From assembly GCA_964562425.1 (NCBI GenBank), contig CAZLTJ010000136.1, forward strand, positions 1 through 5,328: a stretch of DNA of 5,328 bases. The letters are read 5' to 3'. This document shows, one piece after another, positions 1 to 5,328 of the stretch. Positions within the stretch are counted from its first letter, which is position 1. Each line of letters begins with the position of its first letter. Below the pieces are notes generated by a model. It was given only the letters and a program-made list of their open reading frames with translations, ran no database searches and had not been told where the DNA came from. The position numbers and the translations under genes were made by a program. This stretch comes from JAUWMV01 sp964562425. Its GTDB lineage: Bacteria; UBP14; UBA6098; B30-G16.

Positions 1-1
1 T

Positions 2-883
2 CGGAATATTGAATCACCTGGGCAGTTAAGAAATCTAATATCTTCGATTCAAAGCATCGCAGAGACACCATTGTTCGTAGCTATCGATCAGGAAGGTGGT
101 TGGGTTAATCGATTAAAAGTTCAGTATGGATTCCCATCGACTGTTACTCAGCAATATTTGGGGGACCTTAACAATTCTGATTCGACAAGATTCTATGCAA
201 ATAGAACTGCTACAACCTTAAAAGATCTTGGGATCAATTTGAATTTAGCTCCTGTTGTAGATCTCAATATTAATCCAGACTCCCCAGCTATCGGGCATTT
301 CGAGAGAAGCTTTTCTGCAGATCCTGATATTGTTATAAGCAATGCATTGATTGTGATCGACGAGCATCACGACCAAAATATTTATACAACTCTAAAACAT
401 TATCCTGGGCATGGGAGCTCGACCATTGATTCTCACCTCGGTTTTCCGGATGTAACAGATACATGGCAGCATAGAGAACTTGAGCCATTTGCCGCAATCA
501 TCGATAGTGGTAAATGTGATGTTATTATGGCAGCTCATATTTTTAACCAAAACCTTGATCCGATTTATCCTGCTACTCTTTCTGAGAACACAGTTACAGA
601 CATACTTCGAGATAGCAGCGATTGGGGTGGACTGATAATTTCGGACGACATGCAGATGAGTGCTATCTCAGTTAACTACGGTCTTGAAACGGCTATCGAA
701 CTTGCGATAAATGCCGGTGTGGATATTCTATTATTCTCGAATAACTCAACTACATTCGATCCTGAAATAGCACATAAAGCTATCGAAATTATTTATCAGT
801 TGGTTCAAGATGAAAAGATTTCCGAAGACCGCATCGATGAATCAAATCAACGAATTCAAGCACTAAAACAATTTTTGAATTAA
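2..883 (+). CDS. nagZ: Beta-N-acetylhexosaminidase, GH3 (NagZ-like), 5' truncated
   Basis: Retaining glycosidase of family GH3 that removes beta-linked N-acetylglucosamine, classically from peptidoglycan fragments (GlcNAc-anhydroMurNAc) during cell-wall recycling. The reading frame is open to the left edge: codons before the TTG at 71 read RNIESPGQLRNL, a normal NagZ stretch, so TTG 71 is internal and the real start lies outside the window. About 293 residues are present; E. coli NagZ has 341, so perhaps 40 to 60 are missing. Visible motifs are DQEGG (nt 86-100), APVVDLN, KHYPGHG (395-415), the DSH loop whose His (434-436) is the family's general acid/base with the neighbouring Asp, MAAHI, and SDDM, whose first Asp (644-646) is the expected nucleophile. 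The usual Arg/Lys after DQEGG is Trp here. Without the N-terminus I cannot tell a cytoplasmic enzyme from a secreted or lipoprotein form. Family call is firm; the exact substrate is inferred. Confidence 0.94.
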   Translation, partial: RNIESPGQLRNLISSIQSIAETPLFVAIDQEGGWVNRLKVQYGFPSTVTQQYLGDLNNSDSTRFYANRTATTLKDLGINLNLAPVVDLNINPDSPAIGHFERSFSADPDIVISNALIVIDEHHDQNIYTTLKHYPGHGSSTIDSHLGFPDVTDTWQHRELEPFAAIIDSGKCDVIMAAHIFNQNLDPIYPATLSENTVTDILRDSSDWGGLIISDDMQMSAISVNYGLETAIELAINAGVDILLFSNNSTTFDPEIAHKAIEIIYQLVQDEKISEDRIDESNQRIQALKQFLN

Positions 884-918
884 CACAACTAATAATTATT
901 TGTTTAAATTATTTATGT

Positions 919-957
919 GACAAATATTGTTTTCTCTAATAATTGATAATATTTGTC
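919..957 (+). repeat. Inverted repeat / hairpin just upstream of pdxA
   Basis: GACAAATATT at 919-928 is the exact reverse complement of AATATTTGTC at 948-957. The stem could continue inward by G-U, U-A and U-G pairs, leaving a loop of about 13 nt. It ends three bases before the pdxA ATG at 961 and covers the place where a ribosome binding site would lie. It could be a weak terminator for the gene upstream (only TTT follows), a translational control hairpin, or a protein-binding dyad. The stem is AT-rich, so chance is possible. Confidence 0.5.
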
Positions 958-960
958 TTT

Positions 961-1935
961 ATGAAAAACATTAGTAAAACAATAGCGATAACGATGGGTG
1001 ATCCGGGTGGAATAGGACCGGAAATTATTTCTAAAGGCCTCATAAATTTCGGATCGAGTATAAACAATATCATTTTGTTCGGTGCTCTGTCGCCATTTAG
1101 GAGATTAGCTAGAAAATTTATATGGGCTAAAGAATTTCTCTCGAGAATTAATACAGGTGCAATAGAATTTGTATGTTCAGCTGAAGAACTCGATTATCCA
1201 ATTGGAATAATAGATAAAAACTGCGGAGAAGCTGCGTATAGCTCAATAATTTCAGCAGTAAATTACATTAAAAAAGGCAAAGCAGACGCCTTGGTTACGT
1301 TGCCTGTTTCGAAAAAATCGATTATAGATGCTAACTACAATTTCATCGGACATACGGATTTGCTTGCACGATTATTTGAGTGCAAAACGACAATGATGCT
1401 TTTTTCCGGGAATTTTCGTGTGGCTCTTGTTACAACTCATATTCCACTGAAGAATGTTCCAAAATTAATTGAAAATAAGAGAATTTTACGTCACATAAAA
1501 AGATTGAATGAGCATTTGATAAAGTTTTTCGATATGAGTAAACCGAAAATAGCAGTGTTGGGTTTAAATCCACATTCTGGTGAGGATGGTGAACTGGGTG
1601 TTGAAGAGAGTGAAATTATTCTTGCAATTAAGCTTGCACAGGAAATGGGGATTGAAGCAGAGGGTCCTCTTGTGCCAGATACAGCTTTTTTGTCCTTAAT
1701 GAGACGAAAATTCGATGCTTTTCTTGCGATGTATCACGACCAGGGTTTAATTCCGCTGAAAACATTAGGATTTGAACGTGGTGTGAATTTTACATTAGGT
1801 TTGCCCTTCCCGAGAACAAGCCCAGACCATGGCACAGCGTTTGATATTGCTGACAAAGGAATTGCAAGTCCTATAAGTTTTATGGAGTCTCTTAAAGCAG
1901 CGATAAGATTTGCTCAAATCGAAAATGAAATGTGA
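961..1935 (+). CDS. pdxA: 4-hydroxythreonine-4-phosphate dehydrogenase PdxA
   Basis: Catalyses NAD(P)-dependent oxidation of 4-phosphohydroxy-L-threonine; the product decarboxylates to 3-amino-2-oxopropyl phosphate, which PdxJ joins to deoxyxylulose 5-phosphate to make pyridoxine 5'-phosphate. Cytoplasmic homodimer. Seen here: N-terminal MGDPGGIGPE (residues 12-21), HTDLLA (131-136), and the three metal-ligand histidines in THIP (H160), NPHSGE (H205) and YHDQG (H259). Their spacing of 45 and 54 residues nearly matches E. coli H166/H211/H266. The C-terminus carries the expected RTSPDHGTAFDIA segment. Length is 324 residues against 329 in E. coli, so it is complete. I chose ATG 961 over the in-frame TTG at 943 because it gives the usual short lead into ITMGDP and because TTG 943 lies inside the upstream hairpin. 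No Shine-Dalgarno sequence is visible. It lies 77 bp after the GH3 gene, with no obvious functional link. It implies the DXP-dependent B6 pathway. Confidence 0.96.
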   Translation: MKNISKTIAITMGDPGGIGPEIISKGLINFGSSINNIILFGALSPFRRLARKFIWAKEFLSRINTGAIEFVCSAEELDYPIGIIDKNCGEAAYSSIISAVNYIKKGKADALVTLPVSKKSIIDANYNFIGHTDLLARLFECKTTMMLFSGNFRVALVTTHIPLKNVPKLIENKRILRHIKRLNEHLIKFFDMSKPKIAVLGLNPHSGEDGELGVEESEIILAIKLAQEMGIEAEGPLVPDTAFLSLMRRKFDAFLAMYHDQGLIPLKTLGFERGVNFTLGLPFPRTSPDHGTAFDIADKGIASPISFMESLKAAIRFAQIENEM

Positions 1936-2016
1936 TGAAAAAGATATTAATTATAAAAAAACCACAAATTTTATATTATATGAAATAGTGTAATCTATAA
2001 GATTGAAATATTAATT

Positions 2017-2021
2017 GGAGG
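2017..2021 (+). promoter_or_regulatory. Ribosome binding site of the barrel protein gene
   Basis: GGAGG ends five bases before ATG 2027. It decides the start: the longer in-frame option, TTG 2015, would put this site inside the coding region and has no comparable sequence of its own. Confidence 0.85.
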
Positions 2022-2026
2022 GTGAA

Positions 2027-2545
2027 ATGAAATCGAGGACGACCTTTGTTTTGCTTATTATATTACTACTTTTTATACCTGCATCTGCTAAAAAGGGAAA
2101 AGGAAAGTTAACGATAGGAGCAAAAGCATCTCTTTACAACCCACCTGGAACTAGTGCCACAACAATACTATTTGAGGTTACCGCTCGATATAGAATGTCG
2201 GATAAACTTACAGGTGAGCTTTCGATGGGATGGACACAATATGAAGCAGGCGGCAAATCCACTACGATGGTGCCTATTCAGGTAAATGCTGAATTTCATC
2301 CTATGGGTCGTAAATTTTTCGATCCGTATTTAGGTGGTGGTTCAGGAGCGTATCTTTCTGTTATTGAAGAAGAACTGGACGTGACTTTAGGTTTTCAAGT
2401 TTTTGGTGGTGTGATGGTAAGACCGACTTCAGGTTTTGGTTTTTCTATTCAAGTGAAATATATTCTTACAGATGTTAGCGATTCTAATTCGGGTGGATTC
2501 AGTCTTGGCGGTGGTGTTGAGGGTAGTTGGGAAACAGCATTCTAA
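2027..2545 (+). CDS. Predicted small outer-membrane beta-barrel protein
   Basis: Probable outer-membrane protein of 172 residues; function unknown. The N-terminus is a clear Sec signal peptide: MKSR, a hydrophobic core of about 14 residues, then PASA, with likely cleavage after A21. The mature part of about 151 residues is Gly-rich and alternates polar and hydrophobic residues in about eight strands, for example TTILFEVTARYRM, MVPIQVNAEFHP, FDPYLGGGSGAYL, LDVTLGFQVFGGVMV and GFSIQVKYIL. It ends in Phe, as many BAM-assembled barrels do. The pattern of a 'P-I-x-x-N-x-E-F-x-P' strand followed by 'D-P-Y-L-G-G-G-x-G' resembles the small OmpW/OmpX-like 'outer membrane beta-barrel' families. Start is fixed by the GGAGG five bases upstream. 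The next gene, 78 bp downstream on the same strand, encodes another exported protein, so the two may be co-expressed. The barrel call rests on strand pattern, signal peptide and C-terminal Phe, not on a recognised named family. Confidence 0.75.
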   Translation: MKSRTTFVLLIILLLFIPASAKKGKGKLTIGAKASLYNPPGTSATTILFEVTARYRMSDKLTGELSMGWTQYEAGGKSTTMVPIQVNAEFHPMGRKFFDPYLGGGSGAYLSVIEEELDVTLGFQVFGGVMVRPTSGFGFSIQVKYILTDVSDSNSGGFSLGGGVEGSWETAF

Positions 2546-2559
2546 GGTTTGGTTTCCCA
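2528..2559 (+). repeat. Inverted repeat spanning a stop codon
   Basis: TGGGAAAC at 2528-2535 is the exact reverse complement of GTTTCCCA at 2552-2559, with a 16-nt loop that contains the barrel gene's TAA (2543-2545). The sequence after it has no run of T, so it is not a classical terminator. It could form an mRNA 3'-end or processing hairpin between two co-directional genes. The left arm is protein-coding, so chance is also possible. Confidence 0.4.
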
Positions 2560-2610
2560 GAATTGTCATATAATTATTTACGGTTATTTAAGAATAAGTT
2601 ATCTTTGAAT

Positions 2611-2617
2611 AGGAGGT
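2611..2617 (+). promoter_or_regulatory. Strong ribosome binding site of the secreted-protein gene
   Basis: AGGAGGT is a near-perfect Shine-Dalgarno sequence six bases before ATG 2624. It fixes that start rather than the in-frame ATG four codons later. Confidence 0.85.
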
Positions 2618-2623
2618 TGTGAG

Positions 2624-3589
2624 ATGAGATCAGTAATGATACTTATAATAATACCTTTGATTGCGTTTGCAGGTACTATTTATACCGGTATTATTTCGGG
2701 TGTGTTGATAGATCCCGGTGGAAGAATAGGCTTTTACGGTATTGCCGCTCTTAGCCCGAAGGATATTTTGGCAATGATGTCGGATCCAACGAGTTTTGAT
2801 TTTCTTGCTTTACCTCATGCGCTTCTGACGACTCCGGGAAATTATACAATCGATGACACTTCAATTGTCGATAGTATTCCATATGAAATTCTTGGAGTAA
2901 AGCCTATAGGTACATCCATAAATTATGGTGACCCGATGGGAATGCATTCTACAACGGTGTTTACTGTTGGTGGTGTAGCAGAATCTATCGATGTTGAGCT
3001 CGATACTATTGGTACAGTTAGTGGAACGATTTCTTTTCCTGGAGGTGTGTTTGATAATGTAAAAATTCTCGTTTACACAGTAAATATGATGACATATAAA
3101 CTGGATGTCGAGGGAATATTTCCAGTGGATTCTTCTAAATATACAATAACTCTTTCCTCTGGTTTTAAAGAACTGATCTTCTTTGATGATGTTAATAAAA
3201 ATGATGTTTTTGATTCTCTTATAGAACCAACTGGTGTTCATACTGGAGTTTGGGGACCAACGATATTTGTTGGCGGTGGAGGAAGATTCGCTGAGGGAAT
3301 CGACGCACTAATTATAGGATCGGATGTTTCTGAGAATGAATCTATTTTGCCAGATATTTTATTGTCATGTTCACCGAATCCGTTCAATTCTATTACTATT
3401 ATAAATTATTCTATACCTAATGATGGTATTCTATTTGTCACGGATATTAAAGGCAGAATTGTTAAATCCTATTGTATTAAGGATACAGGTTCGCTAAAGT
3501 TTGGGGAAGGCTTAAGCTCAGGAATATATAACGTATCTGTTTATTCAACTGGGAATAGAAAAGATATTCGACTGATACTTCTGAAGTAG
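2624..3589 (+). CDS. Secreted protein with type IX secretion C-terminal sorting-like domain
   Basis: A 321-residue exported protein of unknown function. Residues 1-16 form a short Sec signal peptide (MRSVM, hydrophobic core, AFA, likely cleavage before G17). Residues 17 to about 125 match no family I know. About 130-205 look like a small beta-sandwich starting GTVSGTISFPGG and containing DDVNKNDVFD (188-197) followed by EPTG (201-204). This resembles the Asp/Asn-rich turns ('D-x-N-x-D-x-x-x-D...EP') common in secreted modules of this kind, so calcium binding is possible but unproven. Residues about 241-321 match the type A Por/type IX sorting domain: SPNPFN (250-255), a strand pattern INYSIP, DIKGRIVK, GLSSGIYNVSVY, and a terminal LILLK. 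Such tails direct passage through the type IX system after Sec export and are then removed or anchored. The gene is preceded by AGGAGGT and lies 78 bp after the barrel gene. It stops at TAG. No secretion-system component is encoded in this window. Confidence 0.85.
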   Translation: MRSVMILIIIPLIAFAGTIYTGIISGVLIDPGGRIGFYGIAALSPKDILAMMSDPTSFDFLALPHALLTTPGNYTIDDTSIVDSIPYEILGVKPIGTSINYGDPMGMHSTTVFTVGGVAESIDVELDTIGTVSGTISFPGGVFDNVKILVYTVNMMTYKLDVEGIFPVDSSKYTITLSSGFKELIFFDDVNKNDVFDSLIEPTGVHTGVWGPTIFVGGGGRFAEGIDALIIGSDVSENESILPDILLSCSPNPFNSITIINYSIPNDGILFVTDIKGRIVKSYCIKDTGSLKFGEGLSSGIYNVSVYSTGNRKDIRLILLK

Positions 3590-3650
3590 TATTTGTGTAT
3601 GCAAATCCATAATTACTTCCAATTCAAAGATTATACAGTGTTGGTCGATT

Positions 3651-3679
3651 TGAATAAACCATTAAGGATAGTTTGTTCA
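3651..3679 (+). repeat. Imperfect hairpin in the prfA leader
   Basis: TGAATAAAC (3651-3659) can pair with GTTTGTTCA (3671-3679) over nine positions, one of them a U-G wobble, with an 11-nt loop. TTTT follows at 3680-3683, and an outer GATT/AATC pairing is possible across a five-base bulge. Its place, 60 bp after the preceding stop codon, suits a weak terminator for the secreted-protein gene. Only two G-C pairs support the stem, so the call is tentative. Confidence 0.35.
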
Positions 3680-3705
3680 TTTTAAATCAAGATTAATATT
3701 TGAAA

Positions 3706-4794
3706 ATGAATTACAAAGCAATTTTAGAAATATTATCGGGTATAGAATTCAAAATTGGACAACTCGAGCAGAGAATGGGAGATCCAAAGATTTTATCTGA
3801 TCATCAAGCTCTTAGTGAACTCAGCAAGGAACATAAAAGGCTTTCTAGACTTAGCGAGCTAAAAAGAGAATATTCGAGTCTCATTCAACAGATAGCAGAT
3901 GATGAAGGAGTCCTTTTATCTGAAGATGAAGAATTGGTTGAACTTGCAAGAGAAGAATTGCCAATTCTTCAGGATACCGAAGAGAAAACTCGTTCAAAAA
4001 TATTGGGATTACTAACGCCTCCAGATCCTAATGACGGTCAACCAGTTATTATTGAGATAAGAGCTGGCACTGGTGGTAGAGAAGCTGCACTTTTTGTTTC
4101 TGATTTGTTTAGGATGTATTCCAAATACTGTGAGCATGTAGGATGGGATCTTGAAGTTATCGATACTAATGAAACCGATTTGGGTGGATATAAAGAGATA
4201 GTTTTTGAGATTAGGTCTTTGGATGTGTATCGGAAAATGCGCTTCGAATCAGGGATTCATCGTGTTCAAAGAATTCCAGTAACTGAATCGTCAGGGAGAA
4301 TACACACATCTGCGGCATCGGTAGCGATTCTACCGGAAGTTTCGGATGAACGAATTATGATAAAGGACGAGGAACTTCGAGTTGACACCTTCAGAGCCTC
4401 TGGTCCAGGCGGTCAGCATGTGAACAAAACCGATTCGGCTGTTCGAATAACTCATTTGCCTACCGGAATTGTAGCATCGTCTCAAGCAGAACGTTCTCAG
4501 CATATGAACCGAGCATTGGCTTTGAGAATTCTTACTGCTAAAATTGCAGAACATGAGAGAGTTAAGGCTGAGAATGAACGCGGTGCAAAAAGAAAACTTC
4601 AGGTAGGTAGCGGTGATAGATCCGAAAAGATTCGAACCTACAATTTTCCGCAAAATAGATTAACCGACCATAGGATTGGTTATACATCGTATAATCTTCA
4701 AGGGATTATAGAGGGTGATCTTGGCAAATTATTCGATAAACTACAAATTGCATGGGTGGAAGAGATATTAAGCGAATTTACTAGCAAATTGTAA
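3706..4794 (+). CDS. prfA: Peptide chain release factor 1 (RF1)
   Basis: Cytoplasmic class I release factor that reads UAA and UAG in the ribosomal A site and triggers peptide release. The codon-reading tripeptide is PVT (residues 191-193, within HRVQRIPVTES), which marks RF1; RF2 would carry SPF. The peptidyl-tRNA hydrolysis motif GGQ is at 235-237 in SGPGGQHVNKTDSAVR, close to E. coli positions 233-235; its Gln is normally methylated by PrmC. The N-terminal helical domain (about 1-100) and the RAGTGGREA segment are intact. Length is 362 residues against 360 in E. coli, so the gene is complete. I took ATG 3706 rather than TTG 3700; neither has a visible Shine-Dalgarno site. The frequent partner prmC is not beside it: the next gene is convergent, 103 bp away. 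A TAG stop on the preceding gene is consistent with a need for RF1. Confidence 0.98.
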   Translation: MNYKAILEILSGIEFKIGQLEQRMGDPKILSDHQALSELSKEHKRLSRLSELKREYSSLIQQIADDEGVLLSEDEELVELAREELPILQDTEEKTRSKILGLLTPPDPNDGQPVIIEIRAGTGGREAALFVSDLFRMYSKYCEHVGWDLEVIDTNETDLGGYKEIVFEIRSLDVYRKMRFESGIHRVQRIPVTESSGRIHTSAASVAILPEVSDERIMIKDEELRVDTFRASGPGGQHVNKTDSAVRITHLPTGIVASSQAERSQHMNRALALRILTAKIAEHERVKAENERGAKRKLQVGSGDRSEKIRTYNFPQNRLTDHRIGYTSYNLQGIIEGDLGKLFDKLQIAWVEEILSEFTSKL

Positions 4795-4836
4795 TATGTG
4801 AATAAGTAACTTTAAGCCTTGCACATAGTTGCATTT

Positions 4837-4854
4837 AAATCAATCTATTGATTT
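4837..4854. repeat. Short palindrome between convergent genes
   Basis: AAATCAAT (4837-4844) and ATTGATTT (4847-4854) are exact reverse complements separated by two bases. It lies between the converging 3' ends of prfA and the repeat-protein gene, where a bidirectional terminator would be expected. The stem is AT-rich and no T-run follows on either strand, so it is at best a weak terminator. The rest of this 103-bp gap shows nothing else I can name. Confidence 0.35.
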
Positions 4855-4897
4855 GGAGATACAAATTGCATAACGTTAATCAGGGGTAATATAGCAT

Positions 4898-5328
4898 TTA
4901 CCTCGTTACTTCTACGATTACAAAACCTTCATCCGAAAGAGTTCCAACTGTAATGGAGAGATCTATTCTATAGTCACCTTCCTCTGAAGGAGCTTCCCAT
5001 ATTACTATTTCATTGTCTCCGACAATTGTACCGCTACTACACGACCAATTGTATGAAAGTTCGCTACTACCGCTATAATCAACAGTTGCGATTATCTCGG
5101 AGGAATCATTGGGAGTAACTACGTTCGGATTCGCTTGCAAAGATGTGATTGCCAAGTTAATAACATTAATAATTGTAATAGCTGTATCCCATGAAGCTTT
5201 TCCATCATGCACAATCAAGCTACATCTGTATTCTCCGATTAGTGAGGGTGCTGTCCAGATTACGTTTTCGTCTGTTCCAGTGAGTGTTCCACCGGTGCTT
5301 CCCCATTGATAAGTCAAGAGATATCGGT
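4898..5328 (-). CDS. C-terminal part of a tandem Ig/PKD-like repeat protein, 5' truncated
   Basis: Reads leftward from the right edge to a TAA at 4898-4900. The frame stays open through codons RYLL before the first TTG (5317), so that TTG is probably internal and the gene continues outside the window; 142 codons are visible. They hold two beta-rich repeats: one at nt 5162-5317 (TYQWGSTGG...VIWTAP...GEYRCSLIV) and one at about 4907-5059 (SYNWSCSSG...VIWEAP...GDYRIDLSI). By hand they share about 19 of 50 residues, including Tyr-x-Trp, the W-x-A-P-S core and G-x-Y-R. A linker containing SLQANPNVV separates them, giving a period of 86 residues. This is the layout of bacterial Ig-like/PKD-like domains in cell-surface or secreted proteins, where they act as spacers or bind carbohydrate or protein partners. 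The C-terminus ends VIVEVTR shortly after the second repeat, with no type IX sorting tail, so anchoring, if any, lies in the missing N-terminal part. Function is unknown. Confidence 0.85.
   Translation of the reverse strand, partial: RYLLTYQWGSTGGTLTGTDENVIWTAPSLIGEYRCSLIVHDGKASWDTAITIINVINLAITSLQANPNVVTPNDSSEIIATVDYSGSSELSYNWSCSSGTIVGDNEIVIWEAPSEEGDYRIDLSITVGTLSDEGFVIVEVTR

Noticed and set aside
71..73. TTG at 71 as the start of the GH3 gene
   Set aside because: The frame upstream is open to the edge and encodes conserved NagZ sequence (RNIESPGQL), so this codon is internal.
1952..1975. TATAAAA/TTTTATA inverted repeat after pdxA
   Set aside because: A seven-pair stem made only of A-T pairs in a very AT-rich spacer; too weak to call a terminator.
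1936..2010. Possible promoter -10 boxes (TATATT, TAATCT) before the barrel gene
   Set aside because: Several TA-rich hexamers are present but none has a credible -35 partner at proper spacing, so no promoter can be assigned from sequence alone.
2861..3241. Minus-strand open frame of 126 codons
   Set aside because: It lies wholly inside the type IX cargo gene, antisense to it; its product is rich in Ile, Asn, Cys and His with no domain pattern, while the plus-strand frame has a signal peptide and sorting tail.
4330..4653. Minus-strand open frame of 107 codons
   Set aside because: Antisense to the GGQ region of prfA, which is clearly coding on the plus strand; no family resemblance.
4742..4871. 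12-bp direct repeat TACAAATTGCAT at 4742-4753 and 4860-4871
   Set aside because: One copy lies inside the prfA coding region; a single 12-bp match is expected about once by chance in an AT-rich window of this size, and no mobile-element feature lies between the copies.
5109..5309. Plus-strand open frame of 66 codons
   Set aside because: Opposite strand of the Ig-like repeat gene, whose two matching repeats show that the minus strand is the coding one.

Overview
The window is AT-rich bacterial DNA. It holds six protein genes and no RNA genes, insertion sequences or CRISPR arrays that I can see. Five genes run left to right; the sixth, at the right edge, runs the opposite way and converges on the fifth. 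Both edge genes are cut by the window and lack their 5' ends.

Layout: (1) 2-883, the larger part of a family GH3 beta-N-acetylhexosaminidase (NagZ-like). (2) 961-1935, pdxA, a step of vitamin B6 synthesis. (3) 2027-2545, a small predicted eight-stranded outer-membrane beta-barrel protein with a signal peptide. (4) 2624-3589, an unrecognised secreted protein with a C-terminal type IX secretion (Por) sorting-like domain. (5) 3706-4794, prfA, peptide chain release factor 1. (6) 4898-5328 on the minus strand, the C-terminal end of a protein built of tandem Ig/PKD-like repeats. Intergenic gaps are 77 to 116 bp, so no long stretch is empty. Four of the five gaps, or their borders, hold a notable inverted repeat.

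The organism is Gram-negative (BamA-type barrel protein, type IX sorting-like tail) and uses the standard bacterial code with all three stop codons. A type IX tail with the NPFN motif, together with Ig-like repeat proteins and AT-rich DNA, fits the Fibrobacteres-Chlorobi-Bacteroidetes group or one of the uncultured phyla with similar secreted proteins (for example WOR-3, Cloacimonadota or Marinimicrobia). This placement is inference; no marker here fixes the phylum.

How the genes relate: nagZ, pdxA and prfA are housekeeping genes with no evident shared pathway. Genes 3 and 4 look like a small envelope module: adjacent, co-directional, both exported and both with strong Shine-Dalgarno sites, unlike pdxA and prfA, which have none visible. 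I found no convincing new multi-gene system. The least explained parts are the secreted-protein pair at 2027-3589, the repeat protein at the right edge, and a hairpin ending just before the pdxA start.
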